Below, piece by piece: positions 24,011 to 37,500 of a stretch of 64,000 nt of DNA. This DNA comes from Glandiceps talaboti (lineage: Eukaryota > Hemichordata > Enteropneusta > Spengelidae), in assembly GCF_964340395.1 (NCBI RefSeq), contig NC_135566.1, positions 3,178,501 to 3,242,500 of the forward strand. The letters run 5' to 3'. The first letter of the stretch is position 1; each line of letters begins with the position of its first letter. The notes beneath the pieces are model-generated. The model was not told the origin of the DNA, did no database searches, and was given only the letters and a program-made list of their open reading frames with translations. The translations under genes were made by a program, and so were the position numbers.

Positions 24011-27000
24011 GAGTTTCGCACATACCACATAACACGTCCTGCTACCGCCGTCTCCTGATCTGTTACAAAGAATAACACACAGGCGTTAAATTGGACAAAC
24101 GTACCGTGGCCGATGAGCACACAGACTATCATCTTTCGTAGAACATTATCGAGATTCAATTGGCGTAAAACAGTGATCAGCTAGGACACTTCGGTCAACT
24201 TTGATATTAAAGGAAACGAACCCCAACTTGAGGGTTTATTTTAGCGGCATTTCTTTATGCCTCGGGGGCCCAAAACAAATTTATTTTCAGCAACCCTGCA
24301 TCGCGCGACTTCCCAACTTAGAGTTATAAAAAAAAATGACAAAACTGGCTTAGAAGGGACTGATTCATATTTACACTGGGCGATGTATTATTTGAAATAA
24401 ACAATGTTAGGAGCTTCTTGTTATTGTCACATCTTATTCTCATCAGCTTGTGGTCATTGTTTCAAGATCGTTCAAGACGTATTAAGGTGCAGTGTTGATG
24501 AAGATGACTTGTGTGGGTCTCCTACGTATACGCTTACAGAAATGCAGCTAAAATAAAATCAGCCTTCCACTTTGAAGCATATGTACTCTGCTTATCGTGT
24601 TGTTTTTTCCATATTGATAACATCGGCTGTCCAATCGCCCTATCTATTTTACAAATTAAATATTAAAAATATTGAATGTATCATGTATCATGTTATCCTA
24701 TTGTGAACTCACTTGAAAACAAGCCAACCTTGCCAACACATATCACAGTCGTCAAAAGGGCTTGAATGTGTACAACCCGATGTACACGTACATGGAGAAC
24801 GAATGCAAACAAATACATAGACTTTTTTTTCAAACGCTAACATTCGGTATAATATCAAGGGAATGACATTGTAGCTACACTTGGATGTGGTGAGATATCT
24901 GAACTACCAACAAATGACGTATTATGAAAGCAATTTGATATATCCTTGATTTTATGCTCAATGGCGAATATCATTAAAAATACATCATGAGATCACAGAA
25001 ACTTGAGTCTATTTATTTTCCTTGTTTGTTATCGAATTACCGTAGTGAATTGTAATACATAATCAGCAAACAGTATGTAACAAAATAAATGTACTGCAAG
25101 CTCGATATCTAACGGTCTGTGTGTGGTACGGACAACAATCATGTCTTCATCATGCGCATACCATTTATTAGTTAACGGGTATACGGATTATGGTATCCGG
25201 GTAATGGTATTCCCCGCCCGAGAATGCTTATAATATAATATATACTTACATCAACTGTTTACCCAAATACGAGCGTCGAACTGAAATAAAACGTTCTATA
25301 TAGTTCGAAGAACCGATTTTGTTCGTAGTATAATAACAGTTAACACCAGCTAATTGAACATTCCGTAACGAATTGTTCGTTCTGCTACGCCACCCGTATG
25401 TTTATAGTTGTTTGTGTTTATTTTTAACTCGTACTAGCTCGGTACGGGTTACAAGAGATCGTAGCCTCCGTATGGGTGATGTCGTACCAGTGTTTGCGTA
25501 CATTGTACATCACTCCACTATATCCGATGTTTGCATCACGTACGGAAAATGATGTGTGAACTTTACCACAGTCGCTTGTCCACAGTATATATATACTGTG
25601 GATATGTTGCGTATATTTAAATATTACGGGATTTAGTGTCAATAAATCGGTTTTGCGTACCGTACGATGCCATATAAAATATTATTTGGAATTGAATCAT
25701 CTACGGTATATGTGTACATGTTGTTTATATAAATACACTGCGACAGTAGTTCATGTTCATATTACAGAACCGATCCGCGATGGTACAGTCAACGAAAACA
25801 GGTGAAGTTTTACCATTACCTGTAAGGGACTGGTCATTTTCTTCAGCCAGGGGTGGGGTGTCGGTGGATTTTGTCATCGGTACACCATAATGTCTTTGAT
25901 ATCCTCTAGCAAAAAAACAAAAAAAAACACTATCACTAAGTCTCAAAAGTCAATGACCCGTTCAAAAATAAAAACACGTGCGTTCGAGTATGATATTGAA
26001 CATATACTGCGTTCAAAATCTGTTACAATCAAGTGTTCTAACATGTGTTCAGAAACTGAACACATTTACTTTAGAGTGTAGAACGATTTTTTAGGTACAA
26101 TAACTTACTCATTATGTCGTGCATTATTAACAGGATAGCATTGCCTGTGGATAACCGTATGTAGGTTTGCATGTACACACGATAAATACAATAAAAATGA
26201 TTTAGGGGTCCACACCCAAAAACAGCGCCCTCAACGGCGATCACGATTTCAACATGTTTATGTACTGCTTATTGATAACTTGGTTAACATGTACAATGTC
26301 AAATTATTATCGGTCAATGTATTGAAAATGATACTCCAGATACACTGTACAGTTTTAACATGATGGTAGATTCAAAACCGAGCTTTCACTCAAGATTTCA
26401 ACTTACCACTACACTACCTACAGAATCGATAATACTGACCACTAATTAACACGTACAGATAAAACGTCTTTTTATAAGTTAAACTGACCAATTTTTAGTA
26501 AATATATCTTTCAATTGGTTACTTGATGAACTTAAAAATTGTCCAAGTTTCAGCTGGTGCAGGTTTAAGAATTACACAAGCAAAATACAGACACTCAGTA
26601 ATGCTGACGTCACTCCCGCACATACACATTTTATCTCACCGTGAAAACAAATTCAAAAAAATATTTTTTTTTAAATAAATAATTGTCACTTTTTTAAAGT
26701 GAATATAGATTTGGTAATTTGAAAAAAATACTGAGTATTCCAGTTGCAGCTAGTGCCGGTTTAAGAAACAGGAAAGTATCAAGGCTAGCGCAGGAAAGGA
26801 TACTCTATGGGGACTTCAACACGTAGAAATCTTTGCAGTGCAGCTTCACTTGAAGTAAAAGACTATTAAAGGACGTAAAGTAAGAAATGTGAACGAAAAA
26901 ACGTCACACTTCCAAACGATTGCTCCTCCATTACTATCCAAAAAACAATGAACCACCCATCCCCCATCCGAATTTTAAAAAAAGAAGCGATCCTCACTAC

Positions 27001-27178
27001 TTCCACTGAATTTAAAACAAAACAAAACGAAACGACCCCTACCCCGGTGGAAGAAACTGGCCGCTTCCTAACTAATACTATTTCAAATATTACATCGTGT
27101 TTTTCTTCTCTTGTTTGACCTTAATATTTTAATATGTTAACGTTCATTGAACCAATAACCTGTTTACGGTGCTGTGTA
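24011..27178. other. Intergenic DNA upstream of BTB-kelch gene
   Basis: AT-rich DNA with no convincing exon. It presumably contains the BTB-kelch promoter close to 24011. Short open frames here lack domain features or splice context. A pair of related short segments (about 26544-26575 and 26738-26768, with CAGCT(A/G)GTGC(A/C)GGTTTAAGAA) shows a small dispersed repeat. Confidence 0.5.
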
Positions 27179-27280
27179 GTCTCGGTTACCCAGCCTCTTG
27201 CCGTTGAGGGCATAACCCGGGGGGGGGGGGATATGTTGGGGGTGTAACCCTCAACGGCAAGAGTCTGGGTACACTGAGAC
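27179..27280. repeat. Short inverted repeat with poly(G) loop
   Basis: Arms 27179-27210 and 27248-27280 pair through CTCTTGCCGTTGAGGG and its complement, with flanking GTCTC and GAGAC continuing the match. The 37 bp loop contains a run of about 12 G. Foldback, MITE-like or a hairpin remnant. Confidence 0.75.
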
Positions 27281-28194
27281 TAGTTTAAATTCATTGTTTA
27301 ATAGCTGCTCGTACGTCATTGCCCTCACCATAACCTACAGCGCTGTCTGGTCGTACCACCCTATATCTGACCTGGTCGTACCAGTCCACCCGATATCTAT
27401 ACCAGGTTTGAGTTCAGTTACACACGTACATGTAATTGCAAGTACTAGTGGTGGCTAAATGTGCCATGTAAGTACCATGCATGCTGCATGTATCATAAAC
27501 TATGCCCAAGGACATATAAACTAATAAGCTTGTGCCCCTTTGCTACATTCTATCGTCTATTCTATAGACAGTGCAAATGGTGAACATGAACAAGAAAAAA
27601 AACCCAGGCTGGCCAATCAAGTAGTTTACTGCTGCAGCTCAAAGAAATTATACTACGGCTAGACCGACTTGGCCAATCAGAGGCCTTGATTTCCGTTGGT
27701 TATATGGAGCCATAACCCACTCTTTCTTAGAGGTGTGACCTATATTACGCTCAGCACTCAATTTGCATGCAACAAATATCTTACTAGTATTTCTAAACCT
27801 TATCGTCTGGCTACAGTCTTGTCACAAGTTATATTGCTATGTGTTAAATTGAAGTACAATACACTTTATCCGACTGACATAACAATACACTTTATCCGAC
27901 TGACATACCTGAACTCCGATAATACAAGATAATACAAGATAACACAAGATAATGTTCCAATGTTGATAAGTTAAGGTCATGCCAGACGATGAAAAGAAGC
28001 AGTGTTGGTATTAAAATGTTCGTGAGGCAGACGATAAAATGTAACAATGCTAAAACCTCTTGTCGAGCAAAACGACGATTTGCTTCTACTCAACTGGCCC
28101 CCTTGTAAGTACAGGAAACTTGTAATACACTGTGCGTGTTTTGTATTGGTGACCGGTTAGGGTTGAAACATCGGTGGAGGATTGCCAATCCCAA

Positions 28195-28618
28195 AGGCAC
28201 TTGAATCAATCTGTATGAAAACATGTACAGCAAAACCCCTTTAAAGTGGCCATGTGGATTAGAATTTGGTATTTATTTTGGATTTCTATTTGATAAAACA
28301 TCTTCACTATGTTTTTCTACTGGAAAAAATAATGTGAAAGAACATATACCAAGTCCATGTTCATAACTCAATACGTTGCAAAAAGATGCAAAAAGTGTAA
28401 AAAGTTTGTTATTGTACGTACAATAACAAACTTTTTACACATTGTTTAATGTTTTGCCGTTTATTGAGATTTGAACATGGACTTGGTATATGTTATTTCA
28501 CATTATTTTTTCCAGTAGAAAAACATAGTGAAGATGTTTTATCAAATAAAAATCCAAAATAAATACCAAATTCTCATCCATATGGCCACTTTAACTATAC
28601 AGATTGATTCAAGTGCCT
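28195..28618. mobile_element. 424-bp near-complete palindrome, TIR family A
   Basis: Outer arms carry CTTGAATCAATCTGTAT at 28200-28216, inverted at 28597-28613. The inner arms (28243-28417 and 28418-28592) are almost perfectly complementary, meeting at a central GTACGTAC. The outer TIR is shared with 891-1008. No coding capacity; a foldback/MITE element is inferred. Strong potential to form a cruciform or a long RNA hairpin. Confidence 0.8.
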
Positions 28619-28851
28619 GTGACTAAATCCCATAAATGTCAATGGCAATTTTTGACAGCTACAGGGTGGTGTTTTGTAAGATTTTTGTCAATACCAGGCG
28701 AAGAAATGTAGCCGTTTTAATCAAATGTTTGTCAAGCAAGAGGCAATTGAATGTTATTTCAGATCAATTTTGTTTGACGACGTTCTAATGACGACATGCT
28801 GTGAAAGAGGAACAGGTTCATAACCCTTTCTGTGATAAACACACAACCAAG

Positions 28852-29388
28852 CACAGGGGACCCAGGAACCGTGTGACAAACATAACAAAACAAACAAACA
28901 AACAAACAAACAAACAAACATACATACATACATACATACATACATACATACATACATACATACATACATACATACATACATACATACATACATACATACA
29001 TACATACATACATACAAACAAACAAACAAACAAACAAACAAACAAACAAACAAACAAATAAATAAATAAATAAACAAACTATCAAATAAATGACAGAGTA
29101 TAGGGACAAATAAAATAATTAAATAAACCAGCAAATAAACAGATATTCATGGGGGTACTACTAGATATGTTTTTTTTCTATACCCATCACTACAAAAAGT
29201 ATAGAAAAACCCTATGTAGTATACCCCCATGAGTATCTGTTATTTGTTGGTTTATTTAATTATTTTATTTGTCCCTATACTTTGTCATTTATTTGATAGT
29301 TTATTTGTTTGTTTGTTTGTTTTGTTTTGTTTTGTTTTGTTTTGTTTTGTTTTGTTTTGTTTGTCACACGGTTCCTGGGTCCCCTGTG
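28852..29388. mobile_element. 537-bp palindromic element with asymmetric microsatellite arms
   Basis: Outer arms 28852-28880 and 29361-29388 pair through CACAGGGGACCCAGGAACCG and its complement. Inner arms 29081-29162 and 29215-29299 also pair. Between them the left arm carries (CAAA)n-(CATA)n-(CAAA)n expanded to about 200 bp, while the right has only about 65 bp of (TTTTG)n. Open frames of repeating Met-Tyr-Val-Cys here are repeat artefacts. Confidence 0.8.
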
Positions 29389-30282
29389 AACCAAGCAACG
29401 CTAGTGAAAGGATTTAAAAATGTTTCAGTGTTGGTTTTAGTCTCCAAAGAGTCCACATGGTTTGCCCTCCTTCGCCTTCCTTGCATTCATTTTCGCTTCC
29501 ATGATGAAACCGTAGTAGGTAGCAGACAATAACAAATAAGTTCATTCACCTCAGCTTGGCAATACTGGCTTGTTATTGTCAGGCCATGCGCATTATTTTA
29601 TCTGTTTCCTATATTTCATTATGCAAGTTGTGAATTGTAAAATCTTACATTCTGTCTAAAAATGTTTTAACTTGGGATATTATATGTTTTGACTTGAATA
29701 TACAAATTCTCCCCCCCCCCTACAGCTACGTATACCGAGTTAGGGGAAAACACGATCTAATAATACGCGTCGACCGCCCCTTTGCGTGCACGTAGATACC
29801 TTTCAGACTGAAGGGTGGCATCACACATTCCACGGGATGCTGTACCCTTGCCCATGATTTTGCACAACCTATCCACTACGTACAATATGCAGTTATAACA
29901 AGACTGTAAAGATAACGTTACCTACTGATCTCTGTTGAACGTCCACTTCACACTCTGAAATACCGTCACGTCATTTCCTGTACTATGACGGAACGATACT
30001 GGCTGTATTTACATGTAATACTAGTAGCCTATGCAAAATGATACTATGTTTAGTGGTACTGTCCTCAGAAATACATGTATGAAATATCGTTAAAAATAAC
30101 TGCCGAATACATCCATGGTATATGCTACCACATCGGACAACATTAGTCTTGGTTTGTGTTTATCTTAGTTTGCTAATAGCTCGGTTTCCGCAGTAGTACG
30201 GTAGTGTTACTAGATAGTCTGGGTATTATAAGTTATAACAAATACTGGTAGTTTAATTAATACAGCATTATAATGTATTAAC

Positions 30283-30682
30283 GTTGAGTCATGATAGTCG
30301 AATGGTTAGAATGGCCGGCTTGGAATTGAATCTGCAGGTTGCTAGTTCCAGCCTCATCGCATTTTGTTTGTTTCTGAATGGCTAGAGTCCTTGGGCAAAT
30401 TTTGAATCATGGTTGTGCTCCAGTCAACCCAGCCGTTTAAGCTTAAACGGGGACCTGATACTAGTGATAGGATAGAGGTTGCTATTTGAAGAATTTAATC
30501 CTACAGGTTTAATACAGAGGATGCATTGGTTATATGCTTCCCAAGGAATTCGAGGAAGTCACATGATAATGAATGGGTGTCGTTCAATGATGGTTAGGAT
30601 CCGTGCCAGGGTGTCATGATGATTGTTAGCGGTTGGAGCTTTCCGGATGGAAGGCACAGTATAAACGCGCTTTATTTCTGCG
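30283..30682 (+). mobile_element. tRNA-derived SINE, type 1, plus orientation, decayed
   Basis: Begins GTTGAGTCATGATAGTCGAA and contains TGGTTAGAATGGCCGGCTTGG (box-A region). It has a mutated box B (GCTAGTTCCAGCC) and a body matching the reverse complement of 12599-12960. It ends near TATAAACGCGCTTTATT. Clearly older than the intron 19 copy. Confidence 0.7.
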
Positions 30683-31145
30683 TGTGTGTTACTATACTTG
30701 CATGATAAATTAATGATATTTCATAATTTAGCTAAAAAAACTACAATGTAATGTTTATAATTTTTTTCACAATAAATTCTTTTGTATTTCTTTTCACAAA
30801 GCTATAATTTTTTAAATATTTAAAAAAAAAATATTTTGTCATTCCCATTAATATTGTTTCCATGCGCAATTTAGGCCTAGTTTTCAGAGGAGTACTGTAA
30901 CTTCATTATCCTGGCTCCAAGGTTTTTTACTCTTTGTATTTGGAAAAACCAATTTTTACTACGGCCATCTAGTGTAAGCGATTTCACAATAATAAAACTG
31001 TTCACAAAAGACTAAACATAAATATCATAGAGGTATAAAAAGAAAAAAAAGACGAGGAATCTCAGTGATTTGAATAAATGTTTTAAAAAAATCTTAAAGA
31101 GTGATTTGAAGAAATTTTAAAAGAAACTTAAAAGAGATTTGAGCC

Positions 31146-31149
31146 AAAA
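31146..31149 (-). terminator. Pol III terminator of tRNA-Asp
   Basis: Minus-strand TTTT tract 11 bases beyond the tRNA 3' end, the standard RNA polymerase III stop. Confidence 0.7.
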
Positions 31150-31159
31150 GATGAAAGTC

Positions 31160-31231
31160 CTCCCCGGCGGGGAATTGAACCCCGGTCTCCCGCGTGACAG
31201 GCGGGGATACTCACCACTATACTACCGAGGA
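31160..31231 (-). tRNA. tRNA-Asp (anticodon GTC)
   Basis: A 72-nt cloverleaf on the minus strand. The acceptor stem TCCTCGG pairs with CCGGGGA (one G-T wobble) and the discriminator is G. The box A region is TAGTATAGTGGTGAGTA, and the anticodon loop CTGTCAC places GTC at positions 34-36 (plus 31196-31198). The T arm is CCGGG-GTTCAAT-TCCCGG-like with box B GGTTCAATTCC. No intron. All stems are intact, so a functional gene is likely. It is divergent from UPB1, whose start codon is 345 bp away. Confidence 0.95.
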
Positions 31232-31576
31232 TGAGACATGTCTAATCTCGGTCTTTTTAACTATATAAACAATAGGTGTCAAACGTTCACCGTAGTTCTT
31301 GCAGAAGGACATACACATACGATTCGAGAATAAATTTCATGAATTTAGTTTAATCGCTCGCAATTTTACATATTTTCAGTGTTGCCGTTGACTCTCATAA
31401 CGGCTACAAATGTAAGAGTTGTATAAAATTAGAAAAAAAAACGCCTGTGATACACACACTGCGCAAGACACATGATCGGATAGGATCATCCAATCGCCTG
31501 ATGGGAAATTTAGGTCCCTGTGTCGAAGGTCATTTGATTTAAGTCTGCTACTCTGGAATATACATTTGCTTGCAAC
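31232..31576 (+). promoter_or_regulatory. Region between tRNA-Asp and UPB1 start
   Basis: 345 bp containing the UPB1 promoter and 5' UTR by position. No TATA box is placed with confidence. A CpG appears now and then (for example near 31470-31520), but there is no clear island. Confidence 0.4.
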
Positions 31577-34500
31577 ATGGCAGAAGCGTTCCACAGCCTT
31601 GATCAGCTTCTTTCCGAGCATGTTCCCGCCGACAAACTCAAAGAGGTACAGAGGATCCTGTACGGGAAGATGCCAAGGTAATTTTCTGGAGGATGGTTTT
31701 GATTTTACCGTCTTTTTGGCAGAGTTAGCAGGGTTCACCAAAACTATAAACAACTTGTTGAAATTGCGATGTGGCCGGGCTTGAGTGATTGATTGGTTTT
31801 CCAGTGTACATGCATTACAATGACAACCTCTATAAGAAAACTTTCTACAAGTTCTCATAGACAGGGGGTGGGATTTGGACGTGTACTAACTGAGAGGGAT
31901 GTGCACGACAAGTTATACATAAATCATTTCACACACCACATAAACACATCTGTCAAAATGTGATAAGTGTGACATGCTGTGCTGGATGATGAATGGGACA
32001 CGTCAAATTTATCTCCATGATAACTTTTCCTCTATTCTTCAAATGAACTTTGAACTGAAATTAAAAAAAAAAATTCTTACAACGAGCTTCTGTTTGATAC
32101 AGTAGCCTAGTATGATTAGCCTACAATCTTAGCACTTGAAATATATCTGGAAAAAGTCTGCCAGCTTTATTTAAAGTGCTATGTACAGTCATCTGATTCA
32201 CACACACACACAAATTGGGCATCATGCATATAGGTTAAATTCAACATGGCACTCGAAAATTGTAATGTGTTAGCGCTTATATATTGATTGCGACAGAACA
32301 CATATTGTTTGTCAAAAAACCAAACAAACAAACAAACAAACTAATTCATACAGACGTGTGAATTGGATGACTGCTAAACAACCATTCGCAATGCAAATTC
32401 GTACATTTCAAATATTTATGAAAAATGCTAAATTCCCATTTTTTATATCAGCAAATTGGATATACCTGCAGAAGCACTGAAGTTGGCAGAAGAAAAGAAA
32501 TTTGAGATTCAAGGTTACTGTATGACGGCTGCAAAGGAGCAGTTGCGTCCACCTAGGGTTGTACGTGTTGGTTTGATACAAAACAAGATTGTGCTGCCAA
32601 CAACAGCACCTGTACTTGAACAGGTAAAGAAATTTATCATATGTACTTTTTAAAATATTATAGTGTTAAAGGGGAACGCCTCTCCAGGAAATAGAGACAT
32701 TTTCATAAAGTATGGGTTCTAGAGAGTAATTTCATGATTTTACATCACCTACAATTACTTGCGATTTGTGATCTTGTGCCTTTAATATCTTTGCCTTGGG
32801 TTATTGCATCATGTGAGTGAGCAGAAATAATGTATTATAATAATGTATGATTTAATTTCATATCACATGGTATGGACTATCCAATTTGCATATATAGGCA
32901 CTAGTTGCATTCTATTTTCCCTAGGGCACTATTCATGTAGCACGGAAGTCTTATGAGTGATTTGCTTTGACTATACAAATAATATGTGCCTGAGAATATG
33001 ATGTGTTATAAAACATTTCATTAATAGTGTGATCTTATTCAGACACTATACTAGATATCTGTTACCCCTCATGATGTTATGTAGCAACTATTTAGACACT
33101 ATAGTAGATATCTGTTATCCCTCATGATGTTATGTCGTAACTATTTACCTCAGCTCTCAGCCTTGGGAAGTAGTTGCTACATAACAGCCATTGCAGTAAA
33201 TAGATATTCTACTAGTGCCCTCAATAGTTGTATAATATACCATGACTTACACTTTATTTTGTTTTTGATTGACAGGTTGAAGCTTTACATCAGCGTATTG
33301 GTGAAATGGTTGAGGCAGCAGCTCTGTGTAATGTCAATATAATATGTTTCCAGGAAGCATGGAGTAAGTGTGCCTGTCAAATATTCTGAATTATCTGTCA
33401 CTCGGTCGGTCGGTCAGTCAGTCAGGCCAGTTCAAACCAGGTCAGTTTGAATCAGTCAGTCAGATCAGGTCAGATCAGGTCAGGTTAATCAGAGTCAGTT
33501 AGTCAGTCAATCTGGCCAGTCCAGATCAGTTCAGTTAGAAACAGTCAGTCAGGTCAGGTCAGGTCAGGTCAGAGTACGTCAGTCAAAGTCAATCAGGCAG
33601 TCAGTCAATCAGTTTAGTCGATTCATTCAGGTCTGGTCAGGACAGTCAGTGCTTGTCATCAGAATCTGGTTTCTCTGTCTTAAAGTTCAATATCACTTGA
33701 AATGTCACAGTCTCTGTAAGTGAGTCCCCATTTTTTAAAACTAAAGCCAGTATACAGCATACACATACACAATATGTAGTAAAACTTGAAAAGATGCAAA
33801 ACAACATCAACACAGTATGATAGAAATGACTGGATATACATGGAGAGGATTGGTAATTGACACTAGCTGTTTTAAAAATACTTTAATCCTAATCCAAGAT
33901 TGGTCCATATATAACAATATGAAGAAACAATAAAACAACTGTAAAAAACTTAGATATGTAAATGAGGTAGCTAATTTAAATAATCATTTGAATAACTGAC
34001 TTATGCATCATTGCTATTTGATATATTTGTGTTTCCAGCCATGCCGTTTGCATTTTGTACTCGCGAAAAACAACCATGGGGTGAATTTGCTGAGTCAGCA
34101 GAAACTGGAATTACTACCAAATTTTGTCAGGAGGTAAGGACAGTCTAACCATAAAGAATTACAAAAACAAAATTAAGGGGAAAAAATGAGATTTTTAAAA
34201 GTCATCACCATATAAAATTAGTCTTTCTTTTAAGTTGTTATTTTCGCTAAAGTGTAAATAATACAGATGCACACTGAATATTCATAACTCCTCAGAGCTT
34301 ACATTCTTCAGATAAAGTCATGAATATTCAGTGTTCATCTAATGAATATTCGTGTATGCTAATACCCACCATGCTTTGGTGCATCAGTGAAAGAACAACA
34401 GAGGTGAAAAAGAATTTCAAGTTGGTGTTTCTTGGCAACGAAATGAAAATTATGGGATGTGAAATCATGAATTGACTTTCCAGAAACCAAAGTTTACAAA

Positions 34501-37500
34501 AATACCTTTGTTTGCTTGAGTTGTGTTCCCCTTTGATGAACAAGACGTGGCTTTCTCAGATGTGAAATAGGCAGATAAAATCTGTATTGCAACGTTTCAG
34601 CTTTACAGAGATAGCCTTCTTCAGAATACTAAAAAATGAATGGAAAATTGAGGGACATCCATTTTTGACTCGTAGTTTTATATTTAATCTCTTTTACACA
34701 GCTTGCTAAAAGATACAATATGGTTATAATATCACCTATATTGGAGAGAGACTACAACCATGGTGAAATACTTGCCAACACTGCAGGTATGTATTATCCA
34801 AACCATAGCTCTCATGAACAATATTTGTAAGACAGGTGTTTATGTAGACATAGAAGACAGTTGCTGGTGATGTTCCACACACAAACACTCTGGTATACTG
34901 ACAGTTTGTGAAGCACCATCCATTACTATATACATATTCACTAAACTATAAATGACTGACATTTTTCAAGGAGGTTGTAGAAATAAACAGTCATGGAAAA
35001 CATAGAACTAAGTAAGGCCGCCCTTATGACCAACAGTGATTTTATGACATCAACGATAGCCCAGAATCCGTTAATTTCACACACTGGACACATCTAACAC
35101 ATTTTAATAAAATCATGTCTACATGAATATATTTAGATATTAACCTTTGAGAGTAATTATAGTTCTATTTGTGTTTATTTCTCAGTTGTTATTTCCAACA
35201 CTGGTACAGTATTGGGTAAAAGCAGGAAAAACCACATTCCAAGAATTGGTGATTTTAATGAGGTATACTTATGTACAATTTCACTTTTGATAGAATTTTG
35301 ACTTATCAGTGACTGTTAATACTTGAGTATGATTTTAATGAATACACTCAACATAATTTAATACCAACCCACATCACTCAAATAAACAATTTCCTTCCTT
35401 TGATGTTTTGCAGCCGGTTCCTGTCCTTCTCTTTCCATCGTATATGGTTCATTGTTGTGAACAGTTTATGGGGCAATTCAGAAGTTTTCGGATGATGTTA
35501 ATCTCAACGAGACAATGGAGATTAATGAATTTCTCAAATGAATTTCTCAATTGATTCGCCATCATTGCATTTATATGTAGCTAAGGTTGCCCTCAGATTG
35601 TGAACCAGCTGTTTGTGACTAAGTGTTACCATCATACACAAACCAAACTACTCCTCTTTATATACACCACAGCCCTCAAGTTCTAAAAGAAAACTCTCAA
35701 ACCTTACCTAAACAAATAGAATGCAATTCTTGGTACTTCATAATGAAATTCTACTTTGATTAATGAATAACATCACTCGGTAAATCTTTGTGTGACATGT
35801 AAATTATGTGAATGAAATCAGATCTTGTATCATGATATCAAAAATGACAAAACTGTATATCTAGTCCATTTTATTGAATGTGATTTTTGACCTCTTATTT
35901 CTCCTCCCTAGTCCACATACTACATGGAAGGTAACACAGGACACAGGGTATTTGAAACACAATTTGGTAAGTAGCTCCAGATACTGCATTTGTTGTATAC
36001 TTATCACCGTCACACAGATTCAAGTAATTTTTTGACCGATGTAAATAATTGGCCCCTCATGTTCAACATTACAAATAAGTTTTATTTTATGTTAGGGGTA
36101 AGATCAATAAATCAAAGTAGGATGAAAAAAAAATAATTCTTTAGTTTGGGGGTGGGGGTGAGGATTGGGGTTGAACCATTTTAGTTCTCATCGTACAAAA
36201 TGAATTTTGCTTTTAACGGAATCTGTTTTGTACCCCGAAATACAAATATTTCTAAAAAATTGTCAAATCAAGAAATGGAAGAATTTTTTTTATAGTAAAG
36301 GCATGGTACTCAAGTACACTAAACTTTCAATAAAAGTTATTTTTTCCTCACCACATACTGGCTTTGTATTCATATCACTACATACTATTACACTGATTTG
36401 AAATTGATTGTGCTGTCTGAAACGATTTTCAATTTTCTTCTTTTTTATCTTCTTTTTTATCTTTTTTTTTTTTTTTTTTTTGGGGGGGGGGGTCTTAAGC
36501 CTAAGTAAAAGACTGGTTTTTCATCCTACATGGAAATTGATCTTGCCCCCTTATGGGATATGACCTATTCCTTACTCTAACTTATCCTTAACTCTTACTT
36601 CCAAGCTAGAATACAAATGTGTACCCATTGCACATCCAGTCAACTATTCCAACTTATATATTATTGTCATATTCTTAGAGGGAACGCCTAGTAACAAATT
36701 TTTGATCATTATGAAACCAAATGTGCCATTGAAAATACAACTTCTTTAAATCATTGTGATTTTTTTGTTGTGATATAACTGACATCTTTCAATGTGATTG
36801 TTTTATTGTATCATATACCTAAGTGTTAAAAAACATACTAGTGAAAATACAATTCCTGAAAACTTTGTGATTTTTGTGTATAATATAACCAACATCGTTC
36901 ATGATTATTTTTTCTGTCCAATCATAGGTAAGATAGCCATTAATATCTGCTATGGTCGTCACCATCCCTTGAACTGGTTTATGTATGCAGTCAATGGTGC
37001 TGAGATTATCTTCAATCCATCGGCCACTGTTGGTGCTCTCAGGTAATACTTCATGTATTGGCAAATAGCGCCCTCAAGTGCCACCTGGCATTACAGTATA
37101 ACACATCATGTTCATATAGCCTTCAGTGATTGGCTTAGGTGGTATCACATGGACTACTGACCCATAGACTCGTAGTGACCAAAATTTGCATAATGGGGCA
37201 CTATTCACATTCTATTTCCCCTAGGGCAATATTCATGTAGCACAGAAGATTTGTCAGGGATTGATGTAAAGAATATGTACCTGAGAATGGGATTTGATAT
37301 AAAACACTTATTGCCTGACCTTATTTGGGCACTAGTAGACATCATATTACCCCTTCTGCAGTTATGTTGAAATCCCAAGACCCAAAGTTTCTACATAACA
37401 GCTGTCATGGTAATAGACGTCTGCTATTGCCCTCGTAGCCAGGCAATAAATTTATGATAATACACCTATCCCATAAAACTGGTTAGTTTACCGGGTTGTA

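Larger units (their letters stand above)
29389..31159. other. Intergenic DNA between palindromes and tRNA-Asp
   Basis: Apart from the SINE at 30283-30682 and a short poly(C) run near 29710, nothing gene-like was seen. The segment 30690-31150 is very AT-rich with A/T homopolymers. Confidence 0.5.

Noticed and set aside
24011-24028. Extension of the BTB-kelch protein to a GTG at 24028
   Set aside because: GTG is not a usual eukaryotic start. The ATG at 24010 is the first ATG after an in-frame TAA, so the shorter form was chosen.
28754-29134. Open frames of repeated Met-Tyr-Val-Cys / Tyr-Ile-His-Thr
   Set aside because: Translation of the CATA/CAAA microsatellite in a palindromic element. The same applies to 43841-44206 and 51660-52238.
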